NCBI GenBank assembly: GCA_026075535.2
Contig: AP026542.1
Location: 8,556,001-8,620,000 of the forward strand
Length of the DNA stretch: 64,000 nt
Reading direction: 5' to 3'
From: Tricholoma matsutake
Lineage: Eukaryota; Basidiomycota; Agaricomycetes; Agaricales; Tricholomataceae
Shown here: positions 9,601 to 20,619 of the stretch, piece after piece
Numbering within the stretch: the stretch's first letter is position 1
Layout: each line of letters starts with the position of its first letter
Program-made: the position numbers and the translations under genes
The notes under the pieces: generated by a model
Databases searched by the model: none
Seen by the model: the letters and a program-made list of their open reading frames with translations, nothing else
What the model was told of the DNA's origin: nothing

Positions 9601-11818
9601 TGAGGCATCACAGATCACCCGGATTGGATTGGGTGATTCTGGGTTGATCAGCTTCAGCACTGGTGTCGTGCAGCAGATGTGTTTAATTATCTGGAAGCAG
9701 TGATCATGTAATGGTTGCCACAGGAAGGAGGCACCATTTTTGGTCATCACAGAGAGCAGACTGGTGTAGGCACTGATATCTGGCAAAAAGTATGCCAGAT
9801 ATTGCATGAGTCCCAAGAATCTCTGGACTTCATGATAGTTATGAGGTGTTTTCCACTCTCATATATGGGCCATCTTATCACTGTCTGCATGTAGGCCATG
9901 CTCATCAATCATATGTCTGAGACACTCTACCTTTTCAGCGTAGAGTTCACACTTCTCTGCATGAAGGTACAGAGAATGCTCACAAAGTTTGTTAAACACA
10001 AGTTCCAGATGTTTCTGGTGTTCCTCAATTGTCTCACTGAACACAAAGATGTTGTCCAAGTATGTGTGGATGAATACTCTGATGTAATCTTGGAATATAG
10101 AGTTCATCAACCTTTAAAGGTTGATGGTGCATTACAGTCGCCTTGTTGCATAACAAGACTTTCATAAACACCCTGGACCATCAAAAAGGCAGTCTTCCAG
10201 ATGTCTTCAGGCTCAACTCAGACTTGCTCATATGCATCTGAGAGATCAATCTTCGAGTGATATTTTGCTTGAGCAACATCAAGACAAATCAAGTCTTGAT
10301 CAGGAAATGGTGTAATGTCTTTCACTGTGTTCACATTACGTTTCACTGCATTGATCATAGTGCAAATCATTCCCATTTTCTTGGGAACTACGAGCATCAG
10401 AGCAGCTTGCTCCACTTGAGCAGGGCGCAACCACCCTGCTTTGCAATATTTAGAGATTTTCTTGGCAAGGGGTTTCCTCATTGAGTCTGGGCATTTTGGA
10501 AGATAGTAGTTATACTTCTTCTTATCATTCACCAACAGGATGTGGTGGTTTATCTCCCTCAGGGGAGGTAGTCTGTCAGGTACACCATTTAGGATGTCCT
10601 GACAGGACTGTTTCCACTGCTCACAGAGGCATGGAAGGTCCTTTTTGGAAAGAGAACCCTTGGATTTGGCTTTATCTGCCAAGTCTTTGCATATCACAAA
10701 GAGGACATCATTCAAATTGTTGACTTGCTCCAGCAGTAGTATCTCAGGAATGGAAGGGTCGAACCCAAGAGGTTTGAAGTGAGGGCCCTCAGGAAATCGA
10801 TCCTGAGTGAATTTGTGGACGATCTCTTCCAGATTGTCATTGTCATTGTCACTGTCAGGCTCCTCATCAGGTCCCAGTAATATGGGGTCTGATATCTTCA
10901 AGCCTGATGGATGATGTTTGTCAACATTGTCCACTTCTTCAATTTCTACTTTCCTCCATTTCACAGAGGGAGGTTGGGCCTGTGTAGAACTTGGAACAGT
11001 TTTGTCCAGGCCTTTTTTCTTTTTAGCGGCCAGTTGGCCACTACAGAGTCACTCATCCTTTGGAGGTTGAGGATGCATAGCATGCCATCTGGCTTGCATG
11101 AATGTGTTTGGGCCCTCGATTACTGTATCGAGGCACTTTCCCTTAACGCGAACTTCATTGTGTTCAAAGTCTAGGACGATACCATGTTTTCTCATGAACA
11201 TGGTGCCTAGAATGGCATCATACCTATTGATGTTAACAACATCAAAGTAGTGGGTGTTCTCCACTCCACTGATCTCAAAATCAGTAAAGAGTCCAAAGCT
11301 TATCTTCGAACGGCTGCCCACAGTCCCAGTTGTAAGGGCACTGGTTCTTCCAGTTCATAGGCTTTCAAATTTGCTGACATGGCAAATTCAGGCAAAATGG
11401 AATCTGTTGTACAGCTGGAATCAAGCAGTACATATGCTTCAAGGTTGTGAAGTTTCATCCTCACAATGAAGCACTTGTTTTCTTCCTCAGTGTGAGGAGG
11501 ACATTCAATTTTCTTTGAGGATTTCCTCAAAGTAGTCACACCCTTGAAGTGCAGCTTGTTTTTGAAAAGGTTGTCCATCATGACACCTAGTCATTCAGAA
11601 AATGATGGAGGTTTCCTCTCTGTCTCATCTGCTGAGTCCTCCTCAGAGTCAGAAACTGACTGGGCAGACAGACAGCTATCAGTGTCATACTCCGAGAGAA
11701 TTTCTTGGATTGCTCCAAAGCATTCAGAATCAGATTCATCACTGGGGTTATGCCCAGTGTCGGATTCAAGGTTGTACAGTTCACCTTCAAAACTGTACTG
11801 CAAACTGTAAGGGTTCAT
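6612..11818 (-). pseudogene. Gypsy-1 pol (protease, RT, RNase H, integrase, chromodomain), broken
   Basis: Read N to C from high to low coordinates. Acidic Ser-rich lead (11818-11591); aspartic protease with LLDSSCTTDS (11400), a DSG-to-DSS change; RT from about 10500 (LMLVVPKKMGM, KIDLSDAYEQV at 10220) to TYLDNIFVF at 10062, where the catalytic YxDD is YLDN. RNase H at 9816-9349 (VICDASVFGTGAMYGQG, VITDHKALE). Integrase zinc domain HX..H..CDSCEHC near 8640-8740; core with GMDFIGPFP, CDQDLKFTS and LTECTN at 8530-8210. The C-terminal integrase and chromodomain (KWFVKEITAHKWCGH) follow the 838 bp insertion at 7071-7908. Frameshifts and stops separate the blocks. Not functional. Confidence 0.88.
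7071..7908. mobile_element. hAT-like MITE, family B, copy 1
   Basis: 838 bp with terminal inverted repeats TAGTGTTTAAAGGTCCAGTC at 7071 and its inverse ending at 7908. Flanking 8-mers TTTAATTT (7063-7070) and TTTAATAT (7909-7916) differ at one base, matching an 8 bp target duplication as made by hAT transposases. Subterminal DNA is packed with ACTGG/CCAGT motifs. No transposase frame. It splits gypsy-1 integrase from its C-terminal domain, so it is younger than gypsy-1. Confidence 0.85.
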
Positions 11819-13981
11819 GCCTGATATGGCAGAACCATACTTAGAGGGAGAATCACTCTCTAAGTCACTATGTGCAGCAGTGAATCATTCTTTCAATGCA
11901 GACTGAGAGTCCGAGTTGTTATTAGGGCACGGATGGTGTTTGTCACCTTCTTTGCTACTCTGATGAGTAGCTTGTCAGTCAATCGGAGAGATTGACCCTT
12001 CTCTAGTGGTGTACACCTTTGCTGCTGGTCTTGGTTGCCCATATTTAGGGCACTTGGTGTCTGTGGAGTAGTGAGGGCTTCCACAGCTGTAGCAAGTGGG
12101 TGTCTTGCTATCACCAGACTTTCTGTCTGGTTTGTTACCATGAGACCTGGAAGTTTTGCCTCCAGATGATTGATGTTGTGTATCATGATGATCTTTGTTA
12201 CGGCAATCTCGATTGCTATAATTTTGATGGTCTTTGTCCAGATACTTTGAGCTGGATGGTTTAGAGTTATCACAATACTTTTTATTGTGTTTATAGGAAC
12301 AATCTTTCAGGAGAAGGATCTTTGGTTTTGGAAGTTTTAGTCGAAGAGGATGTCTTTGACTTGCTGGAATCCATGATACACTTCTTCTCATTGAAGCATT
12401 TTCTCATCTTACCGATCTCCTCTGCCTGACAGGCATAGTGTAAAATGTCTCCAACTGAGCTAGTCTCAGTGGAGCATCCTTTGTCCAGTACAAAGGATAT
12501 GATATTGTTGGGCAACCCAGTCACCAACTGGGTCTTGAAGGAAGGACCGGGCGCCTGGATCATCCTGGTAGCATAGCACTCCAGTTTGTAGTAGTAGCCC
12601 ATAATGCCATCCTCAGCGTTATAATCGACATGCCAAAATTTGTCAGTTGTGTCATGGGCTGCATTTTCATGCACGAACCGGTCATATAGGCCAGTTATGA
12701 CTTCCTTGAAAGTCCAGGCAGATCGTTGACAGTACACACCATCAACACTATCCTCAAATCAAGTAAGGGCAGTGTTCTCAAGGAACATTGCCATATACTC
12801 AATATGGTCTGAGTCCAAGTCTGGACCACAGACTTTGTTCACCTTGAGCCAATGAAGGAGGGCATTCAGCCATCACTCAAGGCTTTCGGTGTCCGGTAAT
12901 CTGCCATACTTAGGCCAATTTGGGACACACAGACCATTCTTACCACCAGTGGTAGGACCTTCAGTCAAGACAGAGACTTTGCTGTCAATCTGTCTATGGA
13001 TTTTCATATGAATGTCCCTCAAGTATTTTGAGGGATGACGAGATCCTTTTCCTCAATATGAATCGGGGCAGAGAGATGCAGAATGATAGGGGGTATCCAA
13101 CCCTTGTTGAGTACTGGAATATCTAGACAAGTTGTGTCTAGACAGATGGCATGAGTGGTTGCCCTGTCTATGGTGAGATGAGGACCAGTGCGCCGTCTCT
13201 TCCCCATCTTGGGAAGAGTGTTCAGAATTTTCATCACTTGACACATCATACGACAAGTCTGTCCCACTCCTGTCCCTATCATCCCCAGATCCATCGCCAT
13301 TGGGTGGACCTCCATTGCCTGCATGACTCTGTGCAGGCTGTCCAGAACCACCTGGTGGTGGGTTCTCTCGCTTCTGATGGCAAGAGTTTGGATCATCTTT
13401 GTCCCAAGGATTTCCATCCTTGTCGAAACAGATTCCCTGGTTGGGAATCAAGGTGGAATGTCCATCTTGGATATTGCCATTGCGTATCCTCTGCAGGACA
13501 AGCCTATTGTTGTTGATATAATGTACCTTACTTTTAGGAGGTACATCATTAGGCAACTCGGGAGTATTGAGATGTGGGGTACCATGTCTGTGGGAAGGGG
13601 GGTGCACTTGTTCTCCAGGTTCCATGGGACAAGGGTTAGTAGGGCTGGGAGCAGCCCTACAGGGAACAAGTCTGGCATAGCTTAATGCCAGTTCTTTAAG
13701 TTGGTTTTCCAACTTAATGGGTTCAAAATCCTGTGCATCCATGCAACAGGTAATCATGTCGGTAGCTAGCGAGCTGAGCAAAATGCTCAGCCCCAAATTC
13801 TTCATCTGACTCGTCACCTTGAGGTTTATTCTTGAGGGGTCTCTTCTCCTCAAGATGACATAGTCATTCATGAGTGTTCATTGGTGTTGCAGGTGCCCAT
13901 GGATCCAAATCAGGCCACTGGGCAGAGTGGAGTCTGGGTGTAAGATACTCCAGACTGTTGTGAGGAAGATCAATTGGCTCT

Positions 13982-13989
13982 GGCATGAG
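13982..13989 (+). repeat. 8-bp target-site duplication (left)
   Basis: GGCATGAG immediately before the family A element; the identical octamer follows it at 16199-16206. Confidence 0.93.
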
Positions 13990-14691
13990 TAGGGTGTAGC
14001 ATGGGTCACACCGCAGGTAAGATTTTGCACACTGCACCCACACCTGCCAACACCACACCCATTCTAACACTGCAACTGTGGTGACAGGTTTTTACCACGG
14101 TCTGTCATGAAACACTGCAGGTGTGACACCACATATATACACCATGGATTTTTGCCTCGAATTTTATGTTCTATGCTATTAAACATCCTGTGTTTGTATG
14201 GTATAAGCCCTTAGCTAACTTAACTACACCCTGTACATAATACCTAAGCTATAGATACTTTTTTAAATTTGAATAACATGAGCAATGGGATTTTATTTAA
14301 TCATGCTTATCATCCACATGCAAAAAAATACACCTTGTCCCTCGTCTCAAGTGATGGAGGTTTTTATTTACTCAATAATTCTATACAATACTACAAAAAG
14401 AAACAACCACCGTCTTGCTCGCAGTGAGATGGCAAGGGGCAAGAGGTCATCATGGTGGTGCCCTTCCCACTTGTTGGCAGTTTGTTGTTGTCATTCTCAT
14501 CTCCCGTCATTCTTGTCCTCCCTGTTCTTGTCCCCCCCTTGTCCCCCCCCTTCATTCTTGTTCTCCCTATTGTTCTTGACCATTCTCATCCCCTCCCCCC
14601 TCATCATCATCAATAGTAAAATCACCTACCTAAAACCTTTGTTGTTAGTAACAAGAAAATGAAATGAGAAAAGAAAAACCAACTTACCTAT

Positions 14692-14721
14692 GGCCCAAGA
14701 GATGGCAGCATCTCTTGGGCC
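14692..14721. repeat. Perfect 13-bp hairpin plus T-run in family A element
   Basis: GGCCCAAGAGATG at 14692-14704, 4-base loop, then CATCTCTTGGGCC at 14709-14721, followed by a run of nine T. The same hairpin with a different loop occurs at 43566-43595 in the second family A copy, so it is a conserved internal piece of the element. Confidence 0.85.
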
Positions 14722-15391
14722 TTTTTTTTTGTTTTGCCCCATCACCGTCCTCTTCCTTGTTGCCATTGTTGTCATTGCTGCCCATGTCATGGTCGTTCAT
14801 CCCCCTCTCTGTCCCTGTCCCCTGGCATTGTTGTCCCATCTCATTGCTCCCCATTTCCACCCTGCGAACAGTCATTTTTGGTGGCAGATGGGGGTGCTGT
14901 GGTGGTGGTGGTGGTGGTTTGTTGCTCATCATTTGTCATCCTCATTGTCATCCTCTGCCCTGCATGGTTTGTCATCATCTTCGTCGTTCTCCTCCCTTTG
15001 TCCCTTGTGTCCCCATCTCCCATTTGTTGTTTGTTGTTCCCCTTCCCATTGTCCCTTGTCGTCGGCTGCTAGCACCTGCAACCCACCCCATGAGCAGTGG
15101 CTCACAGGGCTAGGGCGGGTGCTGGGCTGTTTGTTGTTGCTTCCTTCATAACTCATCCACCCTGCGAGCAGGGGCTCACAGCAGTGGGTTCTCCCAGTCC
15201 CATCCTGGGTTGTTGTCCTAGGCATCTTGGCGCCATCTTGTTGTTACAACATAGATAGAACCTTTAGAAAAAAGAAACAGTTAGTTAATTGAAAGAAATA
15301 AACAACTTACTGTTGTTGAGCTGACACTGTACCCTAGAAAAGAGCACATTTAGTTAGTTGAAAGAAACAAAAAACTTACTATTACGATGAG

Positions 15392-15977
15392 TAGTATTTA
15401 AAAGTCCAGTTCATCAAACTGGAAAAAACTGGCAACTGGACCGGACTGAACCGGAAAAAAACTGGACCTTCAGTCCAGTTTGGTCATCCCAGGATTGTAA
15501 AACCACTCTGAACTGAACTGAACTGGACTGGTTTGGGTTGGTTCAAACTGCCATAAGGTACCCCTCTTAAATATGCATCTTTTGACCACTTTTTTAAGAG
15601 AAACAGTCCAGAATTGCATGTGCTATGGCCAAAACGAAATGCTACTGCAAAATCTAACTTGCACAACATCTCATAGTTGTGTATTTCAAGATGTAGAGGA
15701 TTGTTATCACCATAAAACCTTTACAGTTGACTAATATACACTGTGTACTATTGTTTACAACTGGTTTTATGTGGTAGAAGACCAGTTTGAGTCAGTTCAA
15801 ACTGGTTCAAACTGGTTACAACTGGACTTCAGTTCAAACTGGTTCAAACCGTTCTGGACTGGTTTTTTCAGGTTCAGTCTGGTTTTTTGGGGTCTTACCA
15901 TAATAGGTAACTGGTCACGGTTGCGGTTTGTCCAAATGTGGCAAAAAAACTGGACTGAACCAGACTTTTAAACACTA
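15392..15977. mobile_element. hAT-like MITE, family B, copy 2, nested
   Basis: 586 bp with ends TAGTATTTAAAAGTCCAGTT (15392) and GACTTTTAAACACTA (ending 15977), the same family as 7071-7908. Flanking octamers ACGATGAG and ATGATGGG match at six of eight positions. The body is dense in AACTGG motifs on both strands. It sits inside the family A element, giving insertion order gypsy-1, then A, then B. Confidence 0.78.
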
Positions 15978-16198
15978 ATGATGGGCAATGCCCATGGGTG
16001 AAGAGGAACCGGAAATCTGAAGTCGATCGGTAGTTTGGCAACTGCTGGATCCAGCAACTCAAGCAACCTGTCAATACCCATCACACTGCCAAAACAGGTA
16101 TGGTATGTCACAGGTCCGGCATTTTGGCAACCATACCCATACCTGTCCAACCTGTGGGCCGTTTACCATGGGTTTACCCATACCCATGCTACACCCTA

Positions 16199-16206
16199 GG
16201 CATGAG
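16199..16206 (+). repeat. 8-bp target-site duplication (right)
   Basis: GGCATGAG, identical to 13982-13989, proving the ends of the intervening element. Confidence 0.93.
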
Positions 16207-16803
16207 TTCATCCAGAGGTGAAAGCCTTTGCAACCCAGGAGGACCTGGGCTTTGGTGAGCACTTTGTTGACTACTTTTCAATGAATGGGATTTTTTGGAG
16301 TCAAGGTTGCTGTCATCAGCATCCTTGACGGTTGCTCAGCATGAGTGAAGTCTGAGTGCAGGGGAATTAATGGTCCTTGGTGCAGCTGTATGTGCATCAA
16401 GGGTGATGGCCTCTCTTGCTGCTGAAGGGAGAATTCTCGAGGTGCTTGTATGTGCCTCGAGGGGTTGGGGTACACTCAAATCTTTTGGAGCATGCCAAGG
16501 GGAGTCCAGGCCTGTCAGCGATGGGTGTGACATACCTTGGGCAATCTGCATGGGAGGGGCTTTGTTCTTGTTCTGGGTCTTTGCCTTGGCTGTCAGGGTC
16601 GGGATTGTTCTTCAGCAATGGAGAAAAGAAAAAAAGAATATTCGGTCATAGCAGCGGGTGAAAAAGCAATAAGAGCGATGATTCGAGTGCAAAATACTTG
16701 AGTTGGGTCCTAGCAATGGGAGAAGTTCAGGGTCATGGTGATGACGATCACTGATGGAGGGTTGTCAAGCAAAACTCTATATGAGTTTGGGTGTTCAAAA
16801 AAA

Positions 16804-16999
16804 TGTTGTGAGTCAGAGAGGAGTCTTCTGAAGATCACACACCAAGGAACATGAATAATGTATATTGTTTGTGTATGGTAGTGAATGTACAAAGATTGTT
16901 TATGTAATAAGAAGGCTGGTCCCTTTATAGGGGCCAGCCAAGGCAATAGCATAGAATTATAATATATACAAACACAGGGTCAAGCCCCAGGTCACCACA
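16804..16999 (-). repeat. Gypsy-1 5' LTR (probable)
   Basis: Minus strand starts TGTGGTGACC at 16999 and ends ACTCACAACA at 16804, with TATAAAG at 16923-16929 as a promoter TATA box. It abuts Helitron helicase sequence exactly at 17000. About 196 bp, an acceptable length for a fungal gypsy LTR. The partner LTR was not located, so the low edge rests on TGT...ACA ends only. Confidence 0.5.
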
Positions 17000-18240
17000 C
17001 CACTATTTCGCCATGTGTCCCATTCACTAAATCTGCTTCAGTGGTGATGTTTATAACCACCATTGCTTTCATCCCCACAGTGACCTCCACTTCCCACTCC
17101 AGCTTCTCTGTTTCCTGTGGCTTCATCCCTGCCATGATCACTCTCTCTTCTAAAGACAGCTGATTTCTCTCCTGCCCCATGGTGTCCTCAGAAGGTGCCA
17201 GGTAGAGTGGGTTGCCCAACTTCACACAGTGCTTCTGGAGTGCCGCCGAGTTCCACCTTGTTCATACCAAATGCCAGGGAATGACCAACACTGCACTAGC
17301 CCACAGCTCCATAGTGAAATCCAGAACCTGGCATTTGCTATTGGCTAGGTCGGTAGGATTAAGCCTGTATGTGGACACATTCCCTTGAAGTCCACTGTTC
17401 ATTGTCTTCTTATCCCAGAACCAAGTGCCTCTCTTTTTTGGGTACTTGACAATGTATGCAGTGGGGAGATACCTTGCAACAAGAATTTGCTCTGGCAAAG
17501 TGAGCACTGCCAATTGAATGGGAATGTCACCCACCCACATCCCATTTGCCAATGAAAGTGGTGGTCACTTGCCCTTCTGCAGGTGCCTCTCACATTCTCC
17601 ACATAAATAACCCTGGCATTTCTTGTCCACTGCCTGAGTGTACAACAGCACTCTGTCAGTCAGCTGGTGCACAGCATGTGACTCTACCAGCTCCAACAAT
17701 TGCAAGTTTGGAATGTTGGAAACAGAGGACAGCCCACAGTGCACTCTTCTGACCTCTTGTGCACAAGCCATGCACACCACTTGTTGCAGTGCCTGATTTG
17801 AAGTCTGGATGATGTATTCCTCAATCCCAGCATTGATAATTTTGGTAGATGGCAGTTTCAAAAAGTAATCTGGACAGAAAGCCTCTTTGAAAGGCACTCA
17901 AACTTGGTCCAGCTTTTGGTGGACATTTCTTTCTGGCTCCCCTGTTGCTTTTCTGTTCTTTCCTAGAGACACTGCTTCTATGACTGCCTTCTTCACTTGT
18001 TCTGGGGCACACTTGATGTAACGTGCCAACTCATCTTTGGTATGCTTACTTGCTGTGGGTAACATAACTATGGAGTTACATGCCTCAAAAGCTTGTTGCT
18101 TTGTTAGCATCCTCACCATGTTTTCCACTGTGCCATCTGTGATCAACGCATCACTCATCATGTCAAGGTGTGGATTCAACCAGACAAAAATCACTATCTA
18201 TAGGAAGTCCGTTGTGTACAATTATCTGTCTGAAGGTTAT
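17000..18240 (-). pseudogene. Helitron Rep/helicase relic with internal deletion
   Basis: Minus strand, N to C: ANGMWVGDIPIQLAVLTLPE (17550) and AMNSG-like MNSGLQGNVSTYRLNP (17340-17410) match the N-terminal domain (DUF6570-type) of fungal Helitron helicase-like proteins; a Cys pair YLCGECERHL (17600) precedes it. Directly afterwards (17225-17000) comes RWNSAALQKHC and VGMKAMVVINITTEADLVNG, which belongs near the C-terminal end of the Pif1-like helicase. The Rep domain and helicase core are missing, so at least 2 kb was lost. The relic is cut at 17000 by the gypsy-1 LTR. Helitrons transpose by rolling circle; this copy is dead. Confidence 0.78.
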
Positions 18241-18933
18241 GCCCTTGGCAATCATTCACATTCTAGTGTCTCAGATGACTGTCTGAGACTGAGATTTGCA
18301 GAGGGGTTTGCCAAATATCCCACATCTGTGTTGTATCCTGTCACATGGCTGTTGGGGAGCACAGTAAATGGTCAGTGTTCTGGTGCTGCCCCTAAAAAAG
18401 CCCCTTTTCACCTGGCATCAAGGTGGAATACATAGATGTATGTGTGGCACACTCCCTTATTTTAAAGTTCCCTGCAAACGACTTCGACAGACTCTGTCAG
18501 TGTATCGTGAATGCAGATACTGATGAGAGAACTGACTGATGACATGCATCTTTACTTTACAAAGGCAGCCTATAGGTTTATGAAAAAATGTTCCAGTCTT
18601 ATACAATGGTCGCTGTGTTCCCTCTCAGTGTTCGACCACTTGGCTCAGGTGCCTTTGATACAACTGTCAGATGTTTCACCACCATCCCTCCTTTTCAGCT
18701 TCTGGAAGTCCAGATAGAATGCCAACCATTCCTTGTTGGCTTAATCCTGTTATCTTAAACAGTTTTGTCTGTGTGTTTTTTGGCTGCTGCCAGCTTTAGT
18801 AACAGGTTTTGCTGGCCTCCTTTTCAATGAGGCCCTCATTTGCAGTTATAAAAGACAGGCTTTACATGGAGGGAGTAGCCTCCAACATACAGCATGTTCA
18901 ACGCTTCTGCTGCTCACAGCCATTTTCAGACAC
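18241..18933. other. No gene recognised
   Basis: Between the Helitron relic and the next plus-strand gene. Short frames only. The stretch may hold the decayed start of the Helitron gene on the minus strand and the promoter of the plus-strand gene, but no conserved motif was seen. Confidence 0.3.
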
Positions 18934-19754
18934 ATGGCAGATAGTGCTTTCTTCACAACTGTTGGTTGGAAATGCCAGGGAACTGGCCACATCCTTGTTA
19001 ACAAAGCCAATGGCTCAGAGATGGTTGCTGTCATTGTTGGAGAAATTGTAGATGACCACCTTTGCTGCGGTCCTCTTGTGAACTACAGCCCCCGATTCCC
19101 AAAACCCATCCAAAAAACCAAAAACACTTTTGTCATTGTGCACCCCCATGTGCCCAGATTTGCAGAGGACTTTGACTGGTCTATTCAAACTGTGCTGGCT
19201 GTACAGACTAACATCACTTGCTCCAAGGATGACCAGTTCTTCATCAAGGGTACAGCTCACAACAATGCTATGAGGTTTGCAGTTGCTGCATGGGAAAAGC
19301 AGGTATGGAACTACTTGTCTTTCTCTCTTCTATCTGACACTGGTGTGGTAGGAGAAACATTTGATAGTTCCCACTAACTGTTCCACAATGTTTGCAGCAT
19401 CAGGATTGGACAGTGCTGAAGGTGTGTCTCTCTTCATGCGCTCGCTAGGATGCCAATTTTGTTTCAGAGGGCGAAGTGGACAATGAAACTGCTAAGTGGC
19501 CTGTCCCATCCACACACAAAAGCAATCTGGATAGCATGATGCTCACCCACCATGTTTTGCCATTACCTGTCTACAATGAAAATGGTCACTTTGTTGAATG
19601 CACTGATGCAAATTGCATGCTCCATAGCTCCCTGGTTGAGGTTCACTTCACCCTGAAGCATTATAACATTAAGAGAGACAACTATGGCTCCTTTTTGGCT
19701 ATTCCCCAGCAAGTTATAATCCTCAAGTGTTCCAACAGCGACTTGCCCTGGTGA
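18934..19754 (+). CDS. Hypothetical spliced protein, about 225 aa
   Basis: Exons 18934-19302, 19398-19421 and 19470-19754 join in frame. The introns begin GTATGG and GTGTGT and end TTGCAG and CAGAG; the second acceptor must be the AG at 19468-19469 to keep frame. The product starts MADSAFFTTVGWKCQGTGHI and contains VHFTLKHYNIKRD near the C-terminus. I recognise no family, signal peptide or membrane segment. Two clean introns with an intact frame beside decayed transposons suggest a host gene or one carried by the neighbouring Helitron. Further plus-strand coding-like sequence follows, so the true gene may have more exons. Confidence 0.5.
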
Positions 19755-19819
19755 AACATCTGAGATGGCCCCATGGCTGCACTGACTGCTGCTATCCCTA
19801 TGAGTTCAAAAGGTGAGTA

Positions 19820-20122
19820 GTGCTAAAAGAAATGGACTGTAGTTTTCACTCAACCCAGCTCATAGCTGCTGACACCATCATTGCTACTGCCACCCTGCCT
19901 TCACTGACTCCTACTGTCATGGAAACCGTGCCCATTGTAGCAGAACCTGTACTGGTGGAAACACATTTGAGCAACTCCAACAACGTTGAAGTCCTGCCTG
20001 CTGCTCAAACTAACAAAGTGGCTGCTCACTCTGACAACCTACATGTCAGGATGGCAAGCACAGGTAAGCAGGCACTGGATGAAGCAGAAAATCCTTCTGT
20101 GAAAAAGATAAGGCCCACCTGA
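19820..20122 (+). CDS. Hypothetical frame, possible 3' exon of the preceding gene
   Basis: Open frame rich in Ala/Thr/Val (AADTIIATATLPSLTPTVME) ending in a basic KKIRPT. A GTGAGT at 19812 and a CCCAG at 19857 could mark an intron joining it to a Cys-rich stretch at 19750-19810, but I could not make the phases fit, so it is either a separate fragment or a mutated exon. Confidence 0.25.
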   Translation: MLKEMDCSFHSTQLIAADTIIATATLPSLTPTVMETVPIVAEPVLVETHLSNSNNVEVLPAAQTNKVAAHSDNLHVRMASTGKQALDEAENPSVKKIRPT

Positions 20123-20619
20123 GGATGCAATGGAGCTCAGTTGCCACCAAAAGATGCTGAAGTTCCTGTAGTATAAGATCAAATTGTCCCCTGTATTGTA
20201 ATGTGTGGTGTCTTGGCATCACGTTCAATTCTGCCATATCTGATATGAGTCAAAAAGCATGGAAGATTCCACTGTTTGATAGTTACCTCATTCAATCACG
20301 CCGTCGTGCCCACGCCTCTGGGTCACCTTTATGAGTGAACCCATAATCGTGAATATTTGTGTTTATAAAGAGCCCATTTGCTACACTGTTCAGGCCCAGG
20401 ACTGAGTTTTTGCCCTAACAATGTCCAAGTTTGAACTTTGGATCTTCTGGAAGATGGAGGATGCTTCGAAGACAAGGTGCACGAGATAGAAGTGTATACT
20501 GTGAAGTAATGTGCAACCGTACACTTTTTCAATGTATGGTACTGTTATTGGATATTACATTCAACTCTCCTTTCCCCTACCCATTTGTTGCTCCTAATGT
20601 CCTGTTTCTGGACCCATGA

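Larger units (their letters stand above)
13990..16198. mobile_element. hAT-like non-autonomous element, family A, full-length copy
   Basis: 2209 bp bounded by TAGGGTGTAGCATGGGT (13990) and its inverse ACCCATGCTACACCCTA (ending 16198), with a perfect 8 bp duplication GGCATGAG on both sides. Eight-base duplications and TAGGG-type ends are hAT hallmarks. Open frames inside (14664-15151) are low-complexity Pro/Ser/Cys/His strings, not a transposase. It contains a family B MITE (15392-15977), a 13 bp perfect hairpin (14692-14721) and several CACCC-GAGCAG modules. It interrupts gypsy-1 gag. Confidence 0.92.
11893..16660 (-). pseudogene. Gypsy-1 gag, split by a hAT-like insertion
   Basis: Minus-strand gag-like frames: N-terminal Pro/Ser-rich part (16618-16207), interrupted by the 2.2 kb element at 13990-16198, resuming in the same sense (PEPIDLPHNSLEYLTPRLHS at 13980), then a Pro/Gly-rich region (13871-13053), capsid-like helices (12737-12291, WTFKEVITGLYDRFVHE) and a zinc-knuckle-like TCYSCGSPHYSTDTKC (near 12080). 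Several frameshifts. The interrupting element duplicated CTCATGCC (minus strand), so the coding sequence can be followed across the insertion site. Confidence 0.75.
5547..16999 (-). mobile_element. Gypsy-1: degraded chromodomain Ty3/gypsy retrotransposon
   Basis: Minus-strand order is 5' LTR (16804-16999), gag, protease, RT, RNase H, integrase, chromodomain (about 6630-6800), then a further coiled-coil reading frame (5547-6488). Removing the insertions at 7071-7908 and 13990-16198 leaves about 8.4 kb. The 5' LTR is inserted in the helicase of a Helitron relic. I found no 3' LTR; the low boundary is therefore uncertain and the frame at 5547-6488 may belong to something else. Many stops and frameshifts: inactive. 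Confidence 0.8.

Noticed and set aside
14664..15151. Open frames of about 150 codons on the plus strand
   Set aside because: Low-complexity Pro/Ser/Cys/His translations in overlapping frames inside a non-autonomous hAT-like element; composition effect.
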